Shown here: positions 28,251 through 38,266 of the stretch, piece after piece | Position numbering within the stretch: the first letter of the stretch is position 1 | Layout: the number at the start of each line of letters is the position of its first letter | Source of the DNA: Selenomonas sp. oral taxon 920 | Lineage (GTDB): Bacteria; Bacillota; Negativicutes; Selenomonadales; Selenomonadaceae | Assembly: GCF_001717585.1 (NCBI RefSeq) | Contig: NZ_CP017042.1 | Location: 1,263,001 to 1,327,000 of the forward strand | Direction of reading: 5' to 3' | DNA length: 64,000 nt | Program-made: the position numbers and the translations under genes | Notes under the pieces: generated by a model | What the model was told of the DNA's origin: nothing | Databases searched by the model: none | What the model saw: the letters and a program-made list of their open reading frames with translations, nothing else

Positions 28251-29350
28251 CGATCCTCCTGCGGCATTTCTTCGAGCATGACCTCCGTCTTACGCTTCGT
28301 ATCGTTGCGGTCATAGGTGACCGTCACCTTGTCGCCGACCTTGTACGAGGCAATCTTCGCGCGCAGATCCGCGACGCTGTTGACCTCCTCACCATCGATC
28401 TCGAGGATGATATCGCCGCGCTGGAAGCCTGCCTTTCCGCATGGACCATCGAGCGAGAGGCGGAAGATGTAGACGCCCTTATCGATGTTCAGCTGATAGC
28501 CATAGCGTGCCGCCGTTGTCGGGTCAAAGACGGAGACACCGAGGTACGGACGCGCTACATAGCCCTTTTCGATCAGCTCATTTACGATGGTCTGTACCGT
28601 ATTGATCGGAATGGAAAAGCCCATGCCCTCGACGGCAGCCGCCGACACCTTCGCACTGTTGATGCCGATGACCTCGCCGTCGGCGTTCACAAGCGCACCG
28701 CCTGAATTTCCCGGGCTGATCGCTGCATCGGTCTGCAGCAGCTTCACGCGCTTGTCGCTGACATCGAGCGTGCGGTTCAGCGCACTGATGACCCCCACTG
28801 TGACGCTTCCCTGAAACTCGAGCCCAAGCGGATTGCCGATCGCAATTGCCGGCTCACCGACCACGACCGTATCTGAGTTGCCAAAGGCTGCCGTCGGCAG
28901 ATTGCGTTCATCTATCTTCACAACGGCAAGGTCTGTGAACTCATCCTTTCCGATGAGCTGCCCCTTGAGGCTGCGCCCGTCGGAGAGGGAGACAATGATC
29001 TCCTTCGCCCCGTCAATCACGTGATTGTTTGTCACGATGTAGCCGTCGCTGCGAAAGATCACGCCGGAGCCGACCCCCTCCGTCTCGACAGGATTGTTGA
29101 ACCAGTCACGTGCAACCGCCTTGTTCGTAATGCCGACAACAGCAGGCCCTACCGCCTTTGCCGCGCGGACAACGGGCGTGTTGCGCGCCTCCGAGAGCCC
29201 TGATACGTCAACCGTCTGCGCAGGCTTCATAGCGCTGACTGAGTTATCGGCGGCCGTTCCCATCGAGCAGCCACCAAAGATGACAAAGGAAGCCAAAACT
29301 GCCCCTGCAGCGAGGGCAATCCCCTTCCGTTTTTTGCTTCGGATATTCAT
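28247..29350 (-). CDS. HtrA/DegP-like serine protease, probable lipoprotein
   Basis: Envelope quality-control protease of 367 residues. The signal segment has a lipobox-like VIFGGC, so Cys28 may be lipidated. Trypsin-like triad: His110 (TNNHVIDG), Asp140 (FTDLAVVKI), Ser216 (GNSGGAL). A single PDZ domain follows from about residue 255 (GVYIFRLSLDGPCGKAGFQR, GDIILEIDG). The ATG at 29350 has AAAGGAG 8 bp upstream; earlier in-frame starts lie inside walJ. Its placement directly after walJ mirrors the walJ-htrA order seen in many Firmicutes. Confidence 0.92.
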   Translation of the reverse strand: MNIRSKKRKGIALAAGAVLASFVIFGGCSMGTAADNSVSAMKPAQTVDVSGLSEARNTPVVRAAKAVGPAVVGITNKAVARDWFNNPVETEGVGSGVIFRSDGYIVTNNHVIDGAKEIIVSLSDGRSLKGQLIGKDEFTDLAVVKIDERNLPTAAFGNSDTVVVGEPAIAIGNPLGLEFQGSVTVGVISALNRTLDVSDKRVKLLQTDAAISPGNSGGALVNADGEVIGINSAKVSAAAVEGMGFSIPINTVQTIVNELIEKGYVARPYLGVSVFDPTTAARYGYQLNIDKGVYIFRLSLDGPCGKAGFQRGDIILEIDGEEVNSVADLRAKIASYKVGDKVTVTYDRNDTKRKTEVMLEEMPQEDR

Positions 29351-29363
29351 AAAGACATCTCCT

Positions 29364-30119
29364 TTATATGATAATTTCTGCACCGCCCTCCGGCAGACAG
29401 CTCTCAATATCGAGCGTCACACCGCGCGATGCAAGGATGTCATGCACCGTATCGCATGCAAGTGCGGGCCTGTTGTTCTCCTCCGAGAGATGTGCCAGAT
29501 AGACCTTGCACGGACGTTTCTTCATACGCGTGAGAGCCCATGCCGCATCCCTGTTTGCAAGGTGTCCGCGATTCGAGAGAATGCGCCGCTTCAGCGGCCA
29601 CGGGTAGCTCCCCCGGCGCAGGAGATCCGCATCATGATTCGCCTCAAGAACGAGAACATCCGCCCCCTCCATCGCCTCCTGCACTGCATCGGTCACAACG
29701 CCAAGATCGGTCGCGATCGTGCAGCAGTGTGACCCCTCAATGCGAAAGCCGCATGGCTCTGCCGCATCGTGCGAAATCTCAAAAGGCTGTACTGTCACAT
29801 CACCGATCGTGAATACGTCTGAAATACTCTGCATGTCCTCTTCAAACGCCGCACCGCCGTCAATGCCGGCGAGTGTCCCCCGTGTTGCAAGAATCGGCAG
29901 ATGATACTGCTTCGCGAGCATCTTCAGACCACGCACATGGTCGATGTGCTCATGTGTGACGAGTACTGCGTCGAGGCTCTGCGGCTCTATGCCGCGCGCA
30001 CGCAGCCCCTTCGTAATCCGCGCTGCACTGATACCGGCGTCGATCAAGAGACGCGTGTTGTCCAATTCTACGTAAACCGAATTCCCCTTGCTTCCGCTCG
30101 CCAATATCGATACCTGCAA
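29364..30119 (-). CDS. walJ: WalJ/YycJ-like metallo-beta-lactamase fold hydrolase
   Basis: 251 residues. The metal motif THEHIDHVRG and LIDAGISAARI are those of the YycJ group, which is linked to DNA repair and cell-wall/division control in Firmicutes; the exact reaction is not settled. The start is TTG at 30119 with GAGAGGGGG 7 bp upstream. The walK/walR genes that usually precede walJ are not here. Confidence 0.9.
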   Translation of the reverse strand: MQVSILASGSKGNSVYVELDNTRLLIDAGISAARITKGLRARGIEPQSLDAVLVTHEHIDHVRGLKMLAKQYHLPILATRGTLAGIDGGAAFEEDMQSISDVFTIGDVTVQPFEISHDAAEPCGFRIEGSHCCTIATDLGVVTDAVQEAMEGADVLVLEANHDADLLRRGSYPWPLKRRILSNRGHLANRDAAWALTRMKKRPCKVYLAHLSEENNRPALACDTVHDILASRGVTLDIESCLPEGGAEIII

Positions 30120-30187
30120 CGAACATCCCCCTCTCTATGATTGATAATATTCCTTTTTTCTGTAAATATCCTGCATACGCCTGCCCG

Positions 30188-30259
30188 CGATAAAATAAGC
30201 CGTCCATCCTGCACTCTGCCAGCAGTTCTAATGCTGCAAAGAACGAGATTTGGACGGCT
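30188..30259 (-). terminator. Structured 3' element after plsC
   Basis: Arms AGCCGTCCA and TGGACGGCT (9 bp) enclose about 54 nt that holds its own small hairpin (GCAGCATTAGAACTGCTG on the minus strand). TTATTTTA follows, so this is probably a branched intrinsic terminator ending the large dnaE-to-plsC operon; its first arm overlaps nothing coding. Confidence 0.55.
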
Positions 30260-30264
30260 GTATG

Positions 30265-30867
30265 CTACATCTTGCTGAGTTCATCCTTCATCTGTGCGAT
30301 GTGGGACATGATTTCGGCGGAAAATATGTCGAGTGCCTCCTTGCTCTTGCGGTCACCCTGAAAGGACATCGGCGCGCCGTACATAATGCGCAGCTGCGGG
30401 AGCAGTCCGCCGTTTGCGAAGATACGGTGTGTGTTCAGGATGGCAACGGGTACAATCGGAGCGCCCGTCATAGCGGCGATCAGGGCGACGCCTGCCTCCG
30501 CCTTTTGCAGCTGTCCTGTCTTGCTGCGCGTGCCCTCAGGGAACAGCCCCAGAACACGACCCTCCTTCAGTACCGTGACCGCCGCCTTGATCGCCCCACG
30601 ATCGGACTCGCCGCGCTTCACGGGGAATGCATGGCAGCGGCGGATTGCCGCGCCGAAGATCGGGTTCTCGAACAGCTCGATCTTCGCCATATAGCTGACA
30701 GGACGCTCAATGAGGCTCGCCATGAGCGGCGGGTCGATGTTGCTCGCATGATTCGCAGCGAGAATTACCGCGCCTTCTGCGGGGATGTTCTCGCGCCCAT
30801 AGACGCGCGTGCGAAAGACGATGTAGAAAAAGATCCGAAAGACGATTTGCAGAAATCCGTACAACAT
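30265..30867 (-). CDS. plsC: 1-acyl-sn-glycerol-3-phosphate acyltransferase
   Basis: Adds the second acyl chain to make phosphatidic acid. The 200-residue protein has one N-terminal hydrophobic segment, the catalytic HX4D motif (His40, Asp45 in NHASNIDPP) and the glycerol-phosphate site FPEGTRSKTG. It follows cmk by 9 bp, an arrangement common in Firmicutes. Confidence 0.93.
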   Translation of the reverse strand: MLYGFLQIVFRIFFYIVFRTRVYGRENIPAEGAVILAANHASNIDPPLMASLIERPVSYMAKIELFENPIFGAAIRRCHAFPVKRGESDRGAIKAAVTVLKEGRVLGLFPEGTRSKTGQLQKAEAGVALIAAMTGAPIVPVAILNTHRIFANGGLLPQLRIMYGAPMSFQGDRKSKEALDIFSAEIMSHIAQMKDELSKM

Positions 30868-30876
30868 AGTAACCGC

Positions 30877-31530
30877 CTATTCCGAGAGTTTCATGATGCG
30901 TGCAGCAACTTCATCAATGGTGAGCGAGGTCGAGTCGAGCAGAACGGCATCCTCTGCCTGACGCAGTGGGGAGATCGCACGCTCGCTGTCCTGTTTGTCA
31001 CGTGCGGCAATCTCCTGTTTCAGCTCATCGAAGTCCACCGCATACCCCTTTTCCTTCATCTCGTCATAGCGACGGCGCGCACGTTCCTCGACGGATGCCG
31101 TAAGGAAGATCTTCACGTCGGCGTTCGGAAGCACGTTCGTACCTATGTCGCGTCCATCCATGACGACTGCGCCGTCCGCTGCCATCGCGCGCTGCAGCTC
31201 CACCATCTTCTCGCGGACAGGGCCAAGCGCAGCGACACGAGAGACGATATGCGTGACCTCTGGCGTGCGGATCTCACGCGTCACATCCGTATTGTCAACC
31301 GTGACGCGCGTACCGCTCTCCGTACAGGTAAGTTGTACATCAATATCCTGCACAGCACGAAGGATATCTTCGTCCGTCGCTTCCTTGGAATGTTGCAGTG
31401 TTTTCCACGCGACAGCACGATACATCGCCCCCGTGTCGATATAGGTATAGCCGAGTTTTTCCGCCACAAGCTTTGCAACAGTGCTCTTGCCCGCGCCGGC
31501 GGGCCCATCAATTGCAATCACACACTTCAT
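30877..31530 (-). CDS. cmk: Cytidylate kinase
   Basis: Phosphorylates CMP/dCMP. It starts MKCVIAIDGPAGAGKSTVAK with the P-loop at about 9-17, followed by YIDTGAMYRAVAW; MDGRDIGTNVLP is the family CMP-binding motif. 217 residues, with AGGAGG before the ATG, in the aroA-cmk-plsC order. Confidence 0.96.
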   Translation of the reverse strand: MKCVIAIDGPAGAGKSTVAKLVAEKLGYTYIDTGAMYRAVAWKTLQHSKEATDEDILRAVQDIDVQLTCTESGTRVTVDNTDVTREIRTPEVTHIVSRVAALGPVREKMVELQRAMAADGAVVMDGRDIGTNVLPNADVKIFLTASVEERARRRYDEMKEKGYAVDFDELKQEIAARDKQDSERAISPLRQAEDAVLLDSTSLTIDEVAARIMKLSE

Positions 31531-31541
31531 ATCAAATCCTC

Positions 31542-32849
31542 CTAGCTCAGCCGCTCGATTTCAGAAAAGAATGTTGGGTAGGAAATATTCACGCTGTCCG
31601 GCTCCTCGATGAGAACTCCATTTGCCGACGCACCAAGCACAGCGAGCGACATTGCCATGCGATGATCGCCGCAGCTGCTCACCTGCGCCCTTTGCATCTC
31701 TGGTTTCCCATGAATGATAAGCCCATCCTCGCGCTCCTCGATGCTGCCGGGGGCAAGTTTTTGGAACTCCGTTGCAATCGCATGGAGACGATCCGTCTCC
31801 TTCACGCGCAGTTCGCCTGCGCCCGTGATGACGGTATCGCCCTCGGCAAAGAGCGCGGCGACGGCGATAATCGGAATCTCGTCGATGAGGCGCGGCATAA
31901 TCTCTGCGCCAAAAGATACACCATGCAGAGATGCAGCCTCAACGGCAAGGTCGGCAACACGCTCACCGCCGCTCATGTGCTCATTCTGCACAGAGATCTG
32001 TGCTCCCATCTCTGTAAGCACATCCAGAATGCCGGTGCGCGTCGGATTGACGCCAATATTTCTGAGCAGCAGGCGACTTCCCTCAATGATACTGCCTGCA
32101 ACAAGGAAATACGCTGCCGAACTGATATCCCCCGGCACTGTGATCATATCGGGGGCACAGTAGCCGCCATCCTCCACGGGGAAGACAGTAACGCTCGTTC
32201 CCGTGCGCTCGATATGTACGCCGAAGCCCGTAAGCATCTGCTCTGTATGGTCGCGCGACACGTACGGTTCCGTGACGGTGGTTGGTGCATCCGCATATAG
32301 TCCCGCAAGAAGAATTGCCGACTTAACCTGCGCACTCGCGACAGGGCTTTCGTAGTGAATGCCGTGGAGCTTCTCCTCCGTCGGTACAATTGTAAGCGGA
32401 AGGTTGTTGTTCCCGCTGCGCCCGAAGATCCGTGCCCCCATCTGAGAGAGCGGCTGACGCACGCGTCCCATCGGGCGGCGTGTCAGCGAGGAATCTCCCG
32501 CAAACACCGAGAGAAACGGCTGCGGCGCGAGCAGCCCCATCATCAGGCGCAGCGTCGTCCCCGAATTTCCCGCGTCCAGTACGGTCAGCGGTTCTGTCAG
32601 TCCATGAAATCCTCTCCCTGTAACAATCAGTTCGTTTTCGTTCCGAAATTCAATATTTACACCGAGCGCACGCATCACACCGACTGTTGAGAGACAGTCC
32701 GCCGCGTGGAGAAAGTTTCGAATATGCACGGGCGTATTGGCTACCCCCGCAAACATGACGCTGCGGTGTGAGATAGACTTGTCCCCCGGAATCTCAACCG
32801 CTCCCCTCCATCCGTTCCGCGTAGGTTCGACTGTCTGTATTTCTGGCAT
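31542..32849 (-). CDS. aroA: 3-phosphoshikimate 1-carboxyvinyltransferase (EPSP synthase)
   Basis: Sixth step of the shikimate pathway. It has PGDKSISHRSVMFAG near the N terminus, DAGNSGTTLRLMMGLLA (the class II-like LRLMMG region) and RVKETDRLHAIATE in the second domain. 435 residues. Its ribosome site GGAGGGG lies within the last codons of the upstream flavoprotein gene. Confidence 0.96.
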   Translation of the reverse strand: MPEIQTVEPTRNGWRGAVEIPGDKSISHRSVMFAGVANTPVHIRNFLHAADCLSTVGVMRALGVNIEFRNENELIVTGRGFHGLTEPLTVLDAGNSGTTLRLMMGLLAPQPFLSVFAGDSSLTRRPMGRVRQPLSQMGARIFGRSGNNNLPLTIVPTEEKLHGIHYESPVASAQVKSAILLAGLYADAPTTVTEPYVSRDHTEQMLTGFGVHIERTGTSVTVFPVEDGGYCAPDMITVPGDISSAAYFLVAGSIIEGSRLLLRNIGVNPTRTGILDVLTEMGAQISVQNEHMSGGERVADLAVEAASLHGVSFGAEIMPRLIDEIPIIAVAALFAEGDTVITGAGELRVKETDRLHAIATEFQKLAPGSIEEREDGLIIHGKPEMQRAQVSSCGDHRMAMSLAVLGASANGVLIEEPDSVNISYPTFFSEIERLS

Positions 32850-32852
32850 TCA

Positions 32853-34106
32853 CTACCCCTCCATATTCCATACGCTGTAACACCCCGCCGCGTGCCCCAT
32901 CGAAAATGCCGCCTGCAGATTATATCCGCCCGTATATGCGTCCACATCAACCAGTTCGCCGACGAAATAGAGATTCTTTACAAGTTTTGATTCCATCGTA
33001 CGCGGGTCGATCTCACGCGTCGCGACACCGCCCGCCGTCACAATCGCTTCGGCGATGGGACGTGTCCCTATGATCGTGAGCGGGAGTGCCTGTAATGTAC
33101 GCACGAGTCGCTCCCGCTCCTTTGACGAAATCTGTCCGACGACGCGCTCGGGTGAAAGCTCTGCTGCACGAAGAACGGGTTCAATCAGCCGCTTGGGCAG
33201 AAGATCAATCATACCGTTATGAAGCTGCTTCTGTTCGTATGCCGTAAAGTCCCGATCCACACGCTCCCGCAATTTCTCATGCATCAGCGCAGGCTTCAAA
33301 TTCAGACGAAGCGAAAGCTCCTTCACTCCTGACATAAGCAGCTCGGAAGCACGCCGGCTCAGTTGAAGGATGATCGGTCCCGTTACGCCAAAATGTGTAA
33401 AGAGCATCTCTCCAAAGAACTCCTGCTCTTTCTTCCCCGCATAATAGAGACTTGCACACACGTTCCGCAGCGACAGTCCCTGCACATCCTTGACCCACGC
33501 TTCCTGTGTCACGAGCGGAACAAGCGCAGGAAAGATTGGGGTAATCGTATGCCCCGCCGCACGCGCAAGTGCGTAGCCGTCTCCTGTCGATCCCGTCGCA
33601 GGATAGGAGGCTCCGCCCGTCGCGAGAATCACAGCAGATGCAGCAATCTTTGTATTGTCCACAAGGCGAACGCCGTCCACTTTGTTGTCCTCGATGAGAA
33701 GTTCGCTCACAGATGTATTCGTACGAATCTCTACCTTTTGGTCGCGTAGGTAGCGCACGATGGCATCCACCACATGGGCGGCACGGTCACTCCGAGGAAA
33801 GACACGGTTGCCGCGCTCGGTCTTCAGAGGAACCCCAAGCCGCTCAAAGAACGCCATCACATCTGCATTGTCAAAGGCACGCAGGCTGCTGTTGAGGAAT
33901 TTTCCGTTTCCTACAACATTCTTGATGATGTCAGGAATCTCGTCGGCGCTTGTGACGTTGCAGCGCCCCTTTCCCGTAATCATCATCTTGCAGCCGACAC
34001 GCGGCATCTTTTCGAGGAGCAGAACGCCTCCGCCGCACTCTGCCGCAGCTGCTGCCGCCATCATCCCCGCAGGTCCCGCGCCCACAATTACGATTTGATT
34101 CACCAT
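32853..34106 (-). CDS. HI0933/BaiN-like FAD-dependent oxidoreductase
   Basis: 417-residue flavoprotein: dinucleotide-binding IVIVGAGPAGMMAAAAAAE at the N terminus, KMMITGKGRCNVTS (family signature), ATGGASYPATGSTGDGY, and the C-terminal FAD motif DAYTGGYNLQAAFSMGHAAG. The family's physiological substrate is mostly unknown; some members reduce bile-acid intermediates. The start at 34106 lies 176 bp inside the preceding rluB reading frame. Confidence 0.9.
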   Translation of the reverse strand: MVNQIVIVGAGPAGMMAAAAAAECGGGVLLLEKMPRVGCKMMITGKGRCNVTSADEIPDIIKNVVGNGKFLNSSLRAFDNADVMAFFERLGVPLKTERGNRVFPRSDRAAHVVDAIVRYLRDQKVEIRTNTSVSELLIEDNKVDGVRLVDNTKIAASAVILATGGASYPATGSTGDGYALARAAGHTITPIFPALVPLVTQEAWVKDVQGLSLRNVCASLYYAGKKEQEFFGEMLFTHFGVTGPIILQLSRRASELLMSGVKELSLRLNLKPALMHEKLRERVDRDFTAYEQKQLHNGMIDLLPKRLIEPVLRAAELSPERVVGQISSKERERLVRTLQALPLTIIGTRPIAEAIVTAGGVATREIDPRTMESKLVKNLYFVGELVDVDAYTGGYNLQAAFSMGHAAGCYSVWNMEG

Positions 34107-34830
34107 CCATCACCCCTGCACATCTTCGCAGTTCATCAATCTCCTCCGCAGTCAAATGGCGAAATGCGCCTGAGGCAAGCCCCCGCAGTGTCAACCCCGC
34201 GAAACGGACACGCCGCAGTATGCAGACATGACAGCCGATCGCGGCAAACATACGCCGCACCTGACGATTGCGTCCCTCATGGATGATGGTCTCAACTACG
34301 GTACGCCCCTCTTCGCACCGCAAGACACGAACTCTCGCCGGCGCTGTCATCCCGTCCTCAAGGAGGATCCCGGAGCGCAGCTGAGCCAGCCCCGCTGCAT
34401 CGACTGTTCCGATGACCTCTGCGTGATAGACCTTGTCGATCTCGTAGCGCGGATGGAGCAGCTCCTGCGTCAGAGCCCCATCGTTTGTAATGAGCAGAAG
34501 CCCCTCCGTATCGACATCGAGCCGCCCCACAGGGTAGAGCCGCGCAGGAAAATCGGGCAGGAGATCGAGTACCGTTTCACGCCCTCGATCATCGCGTGCC
34601 GTCGAGAGATATCCGCGCGGCTTGTTGATCAGGATGTAGAATTTCTGCTCATTAGGCTCTATACGGACACCATCGACAGCAATCACATGACACGCCGCGT
34701 CAAATTTACATCCCAATTCCGTAATGACAGAACCGTCCACCGTAACCCGTCCCGTGCGAATCATTTCTTCTGCCGCACGACGCGACGCTACACCTGCATG
34801 GCTGAGAATCTTCTGCAATCGTTCTTCCAT
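33931..34830 (-). CDS. rluB: 23S rRNA pseudouridine synthase B with overlapping C-terminal tail
   Basis: RsuA/RluB family enzyme: S4 RNA-binding domain at residues 1-60 (RLQKILSHAGVASRRAAEEM), catalytic YPVGRLDVDTEGLLL with Asp in RLD, and IHEGRNRQVRRMFAAIG. Homologous proteins usually end about where LTAEEIDEL occurs (around residue 233-240). Here the frame stays open for another ~58 codons, which overlap the flavoprotein gene in another frame and encode an Arg/Gly/Asp-rich tail. The tail may be real, or a lost stop may have extended an ordinary RluB. Confidence 0.9.
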   Translation of the reverse strand: MEERLQKILSHAGVASRRAAEEMIRTGRVTVDGSVITELGCKFDAACHVIAVDGVRIEPNEQKFYILINKPRGYLSTARDDRGRETVLDLLPDFPARLYPVGRLDVDTEGLLLITNDGALTQELLHPRYEIDKVYHAEVIGTVDAAGLAQLRSGILLEDGMTAPARVRVLRCEEGRTVVETIIHEGRNRQVRRMFAAIGCHVCILRRVRFAGLTLRGLASGAFRHLTAEEIDELRRCAGVMDGESNRNCGRGTCGDDGGSSCGRVRRRRSAPRKDAACRLQDDDYGKGALQRHKRRRDS

Positions 34831-34838
34831 TTCGCCCC

Positions 34839-37800
34839 CTATCGTACCTTGACGGCACTTTCCCCCATGAGCGCCCTGAGTTCCTGCCGTACCGCAGCTG
34901 ATCCGTCAATCCAGTAGTGTTGCTCGAGCTTTCGCCAGCGACCCTCACTCTGAACGAAAACAGGGTGCTCTCCCCTGTGCGCGGCAAAGAGTTCCTGCAT
35001 CGCCGTCCACAATGTGCGCCGATCGGCATCTGCAGGGGGAATCAGATAGAAGGATGCACGATATTCACTCATCCGCCAGATCTCATCCGCAAGCAGCTTC
35101 GGCTCCTCGCCCGTCATATCAACGCGGCCCTGCACGACAATAATACTGTCCGGCTCCAGATCAGACACATGCGCATAGAACACACGCGGAAATAACGTCA
35201 CCTCGATCTTACCGCTGAAATCTTCAAGTTCCGCGAAGAGCATGGTGTCGCCCTTCTTCGTTGTAAAACGCTTCGTGCTCGTCAGAATTCCGCCGATACG
35301 GACAAGCTGCCGCTCCTTACGTACAATATGCGTAATCTCACCGATGGAGAGCAGGGAAGAGAGTGTTTCGCTGAAGTCATCCAGCGGGTGCCCCGTGATG
35401 TAGAACCCCGTTGCCTCCTTCTCCCACGACAGTCGCTCACGCACTGTGCTCGGTGGAATGTCCTCCGAAACGCGTATCTGCTGAACCTCTTCCATCGTTT
35501 CTTCGCCAAAAAGACCTCCCTGTCCACTCAGGATGTCCCGCTGCCGCCGTGCCGCGTCCTGTATCGCCGCATCGAGCGCGGCAAGCAGTTGATTGCGCTC
35601 CGTACCGATGCTGTCAAATGCACCGCATTTGATGAGGCTCTCAATCGCCCGCTTGTTGACCGTCCGCAGGTCGACACGCGCACAGAAGTCCACAAGCGAG
35701 CGGAACTTTCCGCCCTCTGATCGTACGCGCTCCATGCTCACGATCGCATTCTCGCCGACGTTGCGGACCGCAGCAAGACCGAAGCGGATTGCACCGCTTT
35801 CGATGCCGAACGTCGCCGCACTCGAATTGATGTCCGGCGGCAGAATCTTGATCCCCATTCGGCGGCAGAGCTGAATATAGACGGGAATCTTGTCCGTCTT
35901 GTCCATGATGCTCGTCAATACGCCCGCCATAAACTCCACAGGATAGTGGGCTTTAAGATATGCGGTCTGCCATGCGAGCAGCCCATAGGCAGCACTGTGG
36001 GACTTGTTGAATCCATAGTCCGCAAAATGCGTCAGAAGATCGAAGATATGATTTGCAAGTGATGCTTCGAGCCCGTTTTTTGCACACCCCTGCAGAAAAA
36101 TTTCCTTCTGCGCCATCAGAAGATCGTGCTTCTTCTTCCCCATCGCACGGCGCAGGAGATCCGCCTGACCGAGGCTGAACCCCGCAAGCACCTGCACAAT
36201 CTGCATGACCTGCTCCTGATAGAGCACGACGCCGAACGTCTCCTTCAGAATCGGCTCCAGCAATGGATGCATATAGACAACATCTTTCTTGCCATGCAGT
36301 CCGTCGATGAAGTCCGTCACCATGCCGCTGCCCAAGGGACCCGGCCGATAGAGTGCCACTGTCGGAATCAGATCGACAAACCCCTTCGGCTGAAGCTCCT
36401 TGACGAGGTTTGTCATGCCCGCTGATTCCATCTGAAATACTGCTCCTGTATCTCCGTCACACAGCATTTGTGATGTTTTTCCATCCACAAGAGGAATGCT
36501 GTCAACATCCACTGCAATGCCATGTACCTCACGTACATGATTGACCGTATCCGCAATAATGGTCAGCGTGCGCAGTCCCAAAAAGTCCATTTTGAGAAGC
36601 CCCAACGCCTCCACATCGTCCTTGTCGAACTCCGTGACAAGCGTGCCCTCTGAGACCCATACGGGTACTTGACTCGTCAGCGGCATTTTTGCAATCACGA
36701 CACCCGCCGCATGGATTGATGTGTTGCGCGGCAGCCCTTCAATCTTTCGTGCGAGGTCGATCACTCTGCGGACATTCTCGTCCTCATCATAGACACGCCG
36801 CAAATCCGCCGACTCTTTGAGCGCACGCTCCAATGTGATGTTCAGTTCGGTCGGAACAAGCTTTGTGATAGCTGATACTTCGCTGAATGGCATTTCCAGT
36901 ACGCGTCCGACATCACGGATTGCGCCCTTTGCTCCCATCGTACCGAACGTGGCAATCTGTGCGACATGATCTTCGCCGTAACGTTCCTTGACATACGAAA
37001 TAACCCGCCCGCGATTGATATCGTCAAAGTCGATATCAATATCCGGCATGGATACGCGCTCGGGGTTGAGAAAACGCTCAAAGAGAAGTGCATATTGAAG
37101 GGGGTCGATGTTTGTGATCCCAAGGAGATAAGCAACAATACTGCCCGCCGCCGAACCGCGCCCGGGACCGACTTCAACACCGTGCCCGCGCGCATAGTTG
37201 ATAAAGTCCCACACGATGAGAAAGTAACTGGCATATCCCATGTTGTGAATGACGCCAAGCTCATAGGAAAGGCGCTCTCGAATTTCATTTGCTGCATTCG
37301 GATAGCGCATAGGGATACGCTCCTCACAGAGGGCGCGCAGATAGGCATCATCACTCTCAAAGCTCGCAGGGATGGGATAGAACGGCAGCTGCAGTTCACC
37401 AAAGGTAAAGTCCACCTGACAGCGTGCAGCGATCTTCGCCGTATTCTCGATGGCCCCCGGATAGTCTGCAAAAAGTGCCGCCATCTCCTGCTCTGATTTC
37501 AGATAGTAGTCGGAACCGGAGAAACGCATTCGGTCAGGATCATTGATTGTTCTGCCCGTCTGCACACAGAGCAGAATGTCATGAAACTCACTGTCGTCCG
37601 CATAGACATAGTGTACATCATTCGTTGCAGCCAGCCCTATGCCATGTTTTTCGGCAAGATCGCGCAGCGCACGGTTGACTGTCTTTTCCTCGGGCAATCC
37701 ATGATCCTGTATTTCGAGAAAAAAATGTTCCCGTCCGAATATCTCCACATATTCGCGAACGAGTTCATCAGCGCACTGCACATTCCCCCGTAGAATTGAC

Positions 37801-38231
37801 TGCGGTATCTCCCCTGCCACACAGGCAGAGAGCGCAATAATACCCTCATGATATTGACGCAGCAATTCCTTGTCAATACGCGGCTTATAATAATATCCCT
37901 CGATATTGGCGAGGGATATTAGTTGAACCAGATTGCGGTAGCCGTGATCGTTCTCGGCGAGAAGGATCAGATGATAATAGCGTGTTCCGTCCACCTCGGC
38001 ACGTTCCTGCCGCATCCCCGGCGCAAGATAGACCTCACAGCCGATGATGGGGTGAATACCCTGGGCCTTTGCCTCCTTATAAAATCGTACGGCACCGTAC
38101 ATAACGCCGTGGTCGGTAATGGCGACCGAATCCATCCCAAGTTCCTTCGTGCGCCGGACGAGTTCCTTGATCCGACTCGCGCCATCCAGCAGACTATACT
38201 CCGTATGCACGTGGAGATGGGCAAAGGCCAT
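34839..38231 (-). CDS. dnaE: DNA polymerase III alpha subunit
   Basis: Replicative polymerase, about 1130 residues, without the internal 3'-5' exonuclease found in PolC, so it is the DnaE1 type. PHP domain at the N terminus (HLHVHTEYSLLDGASRIKEL), catalytic aspartates in MPDIDIDFDD near residue 400, tandem HhH region (CGAFDSIG), and a C-terminal OB fold (LVRIGGILTSTKRFTTKKGD). The ATG at 38231 has a purine-rich AGGAAGGGGGGGAAG upstream; the 20 codons before it look non-coding. Confidence 0.96.
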   Translation of the reverse strand: MAFAHLHVHTEYSLLDGASRIKELVRRTKELGMDSVAITDHGVMYGAVRFYKEAKAQGIHPIIGCEVYLAPGMRQERAEVDGTRYYHLILLAENDHGYRNLVQLISLANIEGYYYKPRIDKELLRQYHEGIIALSACVAGEIPQSILRGNVQCADELVREYVEIFGREHFFLEIQDHGLPEEKTVNRALRDLAEKHGIGLAATNDVHYVYADDSEFHDILLCVQTGRTINDPDRMRFSGSDYYLKSEQEMAALFADYPGAIENTAKIAARCQVDFTFGELQLPFYPIPASFESDDAYLRALCEERIPMRYPNAANEIRERLSYELGVIHNMGYASYFLIVWDFINYARGHGVEVGPGRGSAAGSIVAYLLGITNIDPLQYALLFERFLNPERVSMPDIDIDFDDINRGRVISYVKERYGEDHVAQIATFGTMGAKGAIRDVGRVLEMPFSEVSAITKLVPTELNITLERALKESADLRRVYDEDENVRRVIDLARKIEGLPRNTSIHAAGVVIAKMPLTSQVPVWVSEGTLVTEFDKDDVEALGLLKMDFLGLRTLTIIADTVNHVREVHGIAVDVDSIPLVDGKTSQMLCDGDTGAVFQMESAGMTNLVKELQPKGFVDLIPTVALYRPGPLGSGMVTDFIDGLHGKKDVVYMHPLLEPILKETFGVVLYQEQVMQIVQVLAGFSLGQADLLRRAMGKKKHDLLMAQKEIFLQGCAKNGLEASLANHIFDLLTHFADYGFNKSHSAAYGLLAWQTAYLKAHYPVEFMAGVLTSIMDKTDKIPVYIQLCRRMGIKILPPDINSSAATFGIESGAIRFGLAAVRNVGENAIVSMERVRSEGGKFRSLVDFCARVDLRTVNKRAIESLIKCGAFDSIGTERNQLLAALDAAIQDAARRQRDILSGQGGLFGEETMEEVQQIRVSEDIPPSTVRERLSWEKEATGFYITGHPLDDFSETLSSLLSIGEITHIVRKERQLVRIGGILTSTKRFTTKKGDTMLFAELEDFSGKIEVTLFPRVFYAHVSDLEPDSIIVVQGRVDMTGEEPKLLADEIWRMSEYRASFYLIPPADADRRTLWTAMQELFAAHRGEHPVFVQSEGRWRKLEQHYWIDGSAAVRQELRALMGESAVKVR

Positions 38232-38266
38232 TCTCTTCCCCCCCTTCCTTCTTTCTTCATCCCTCG

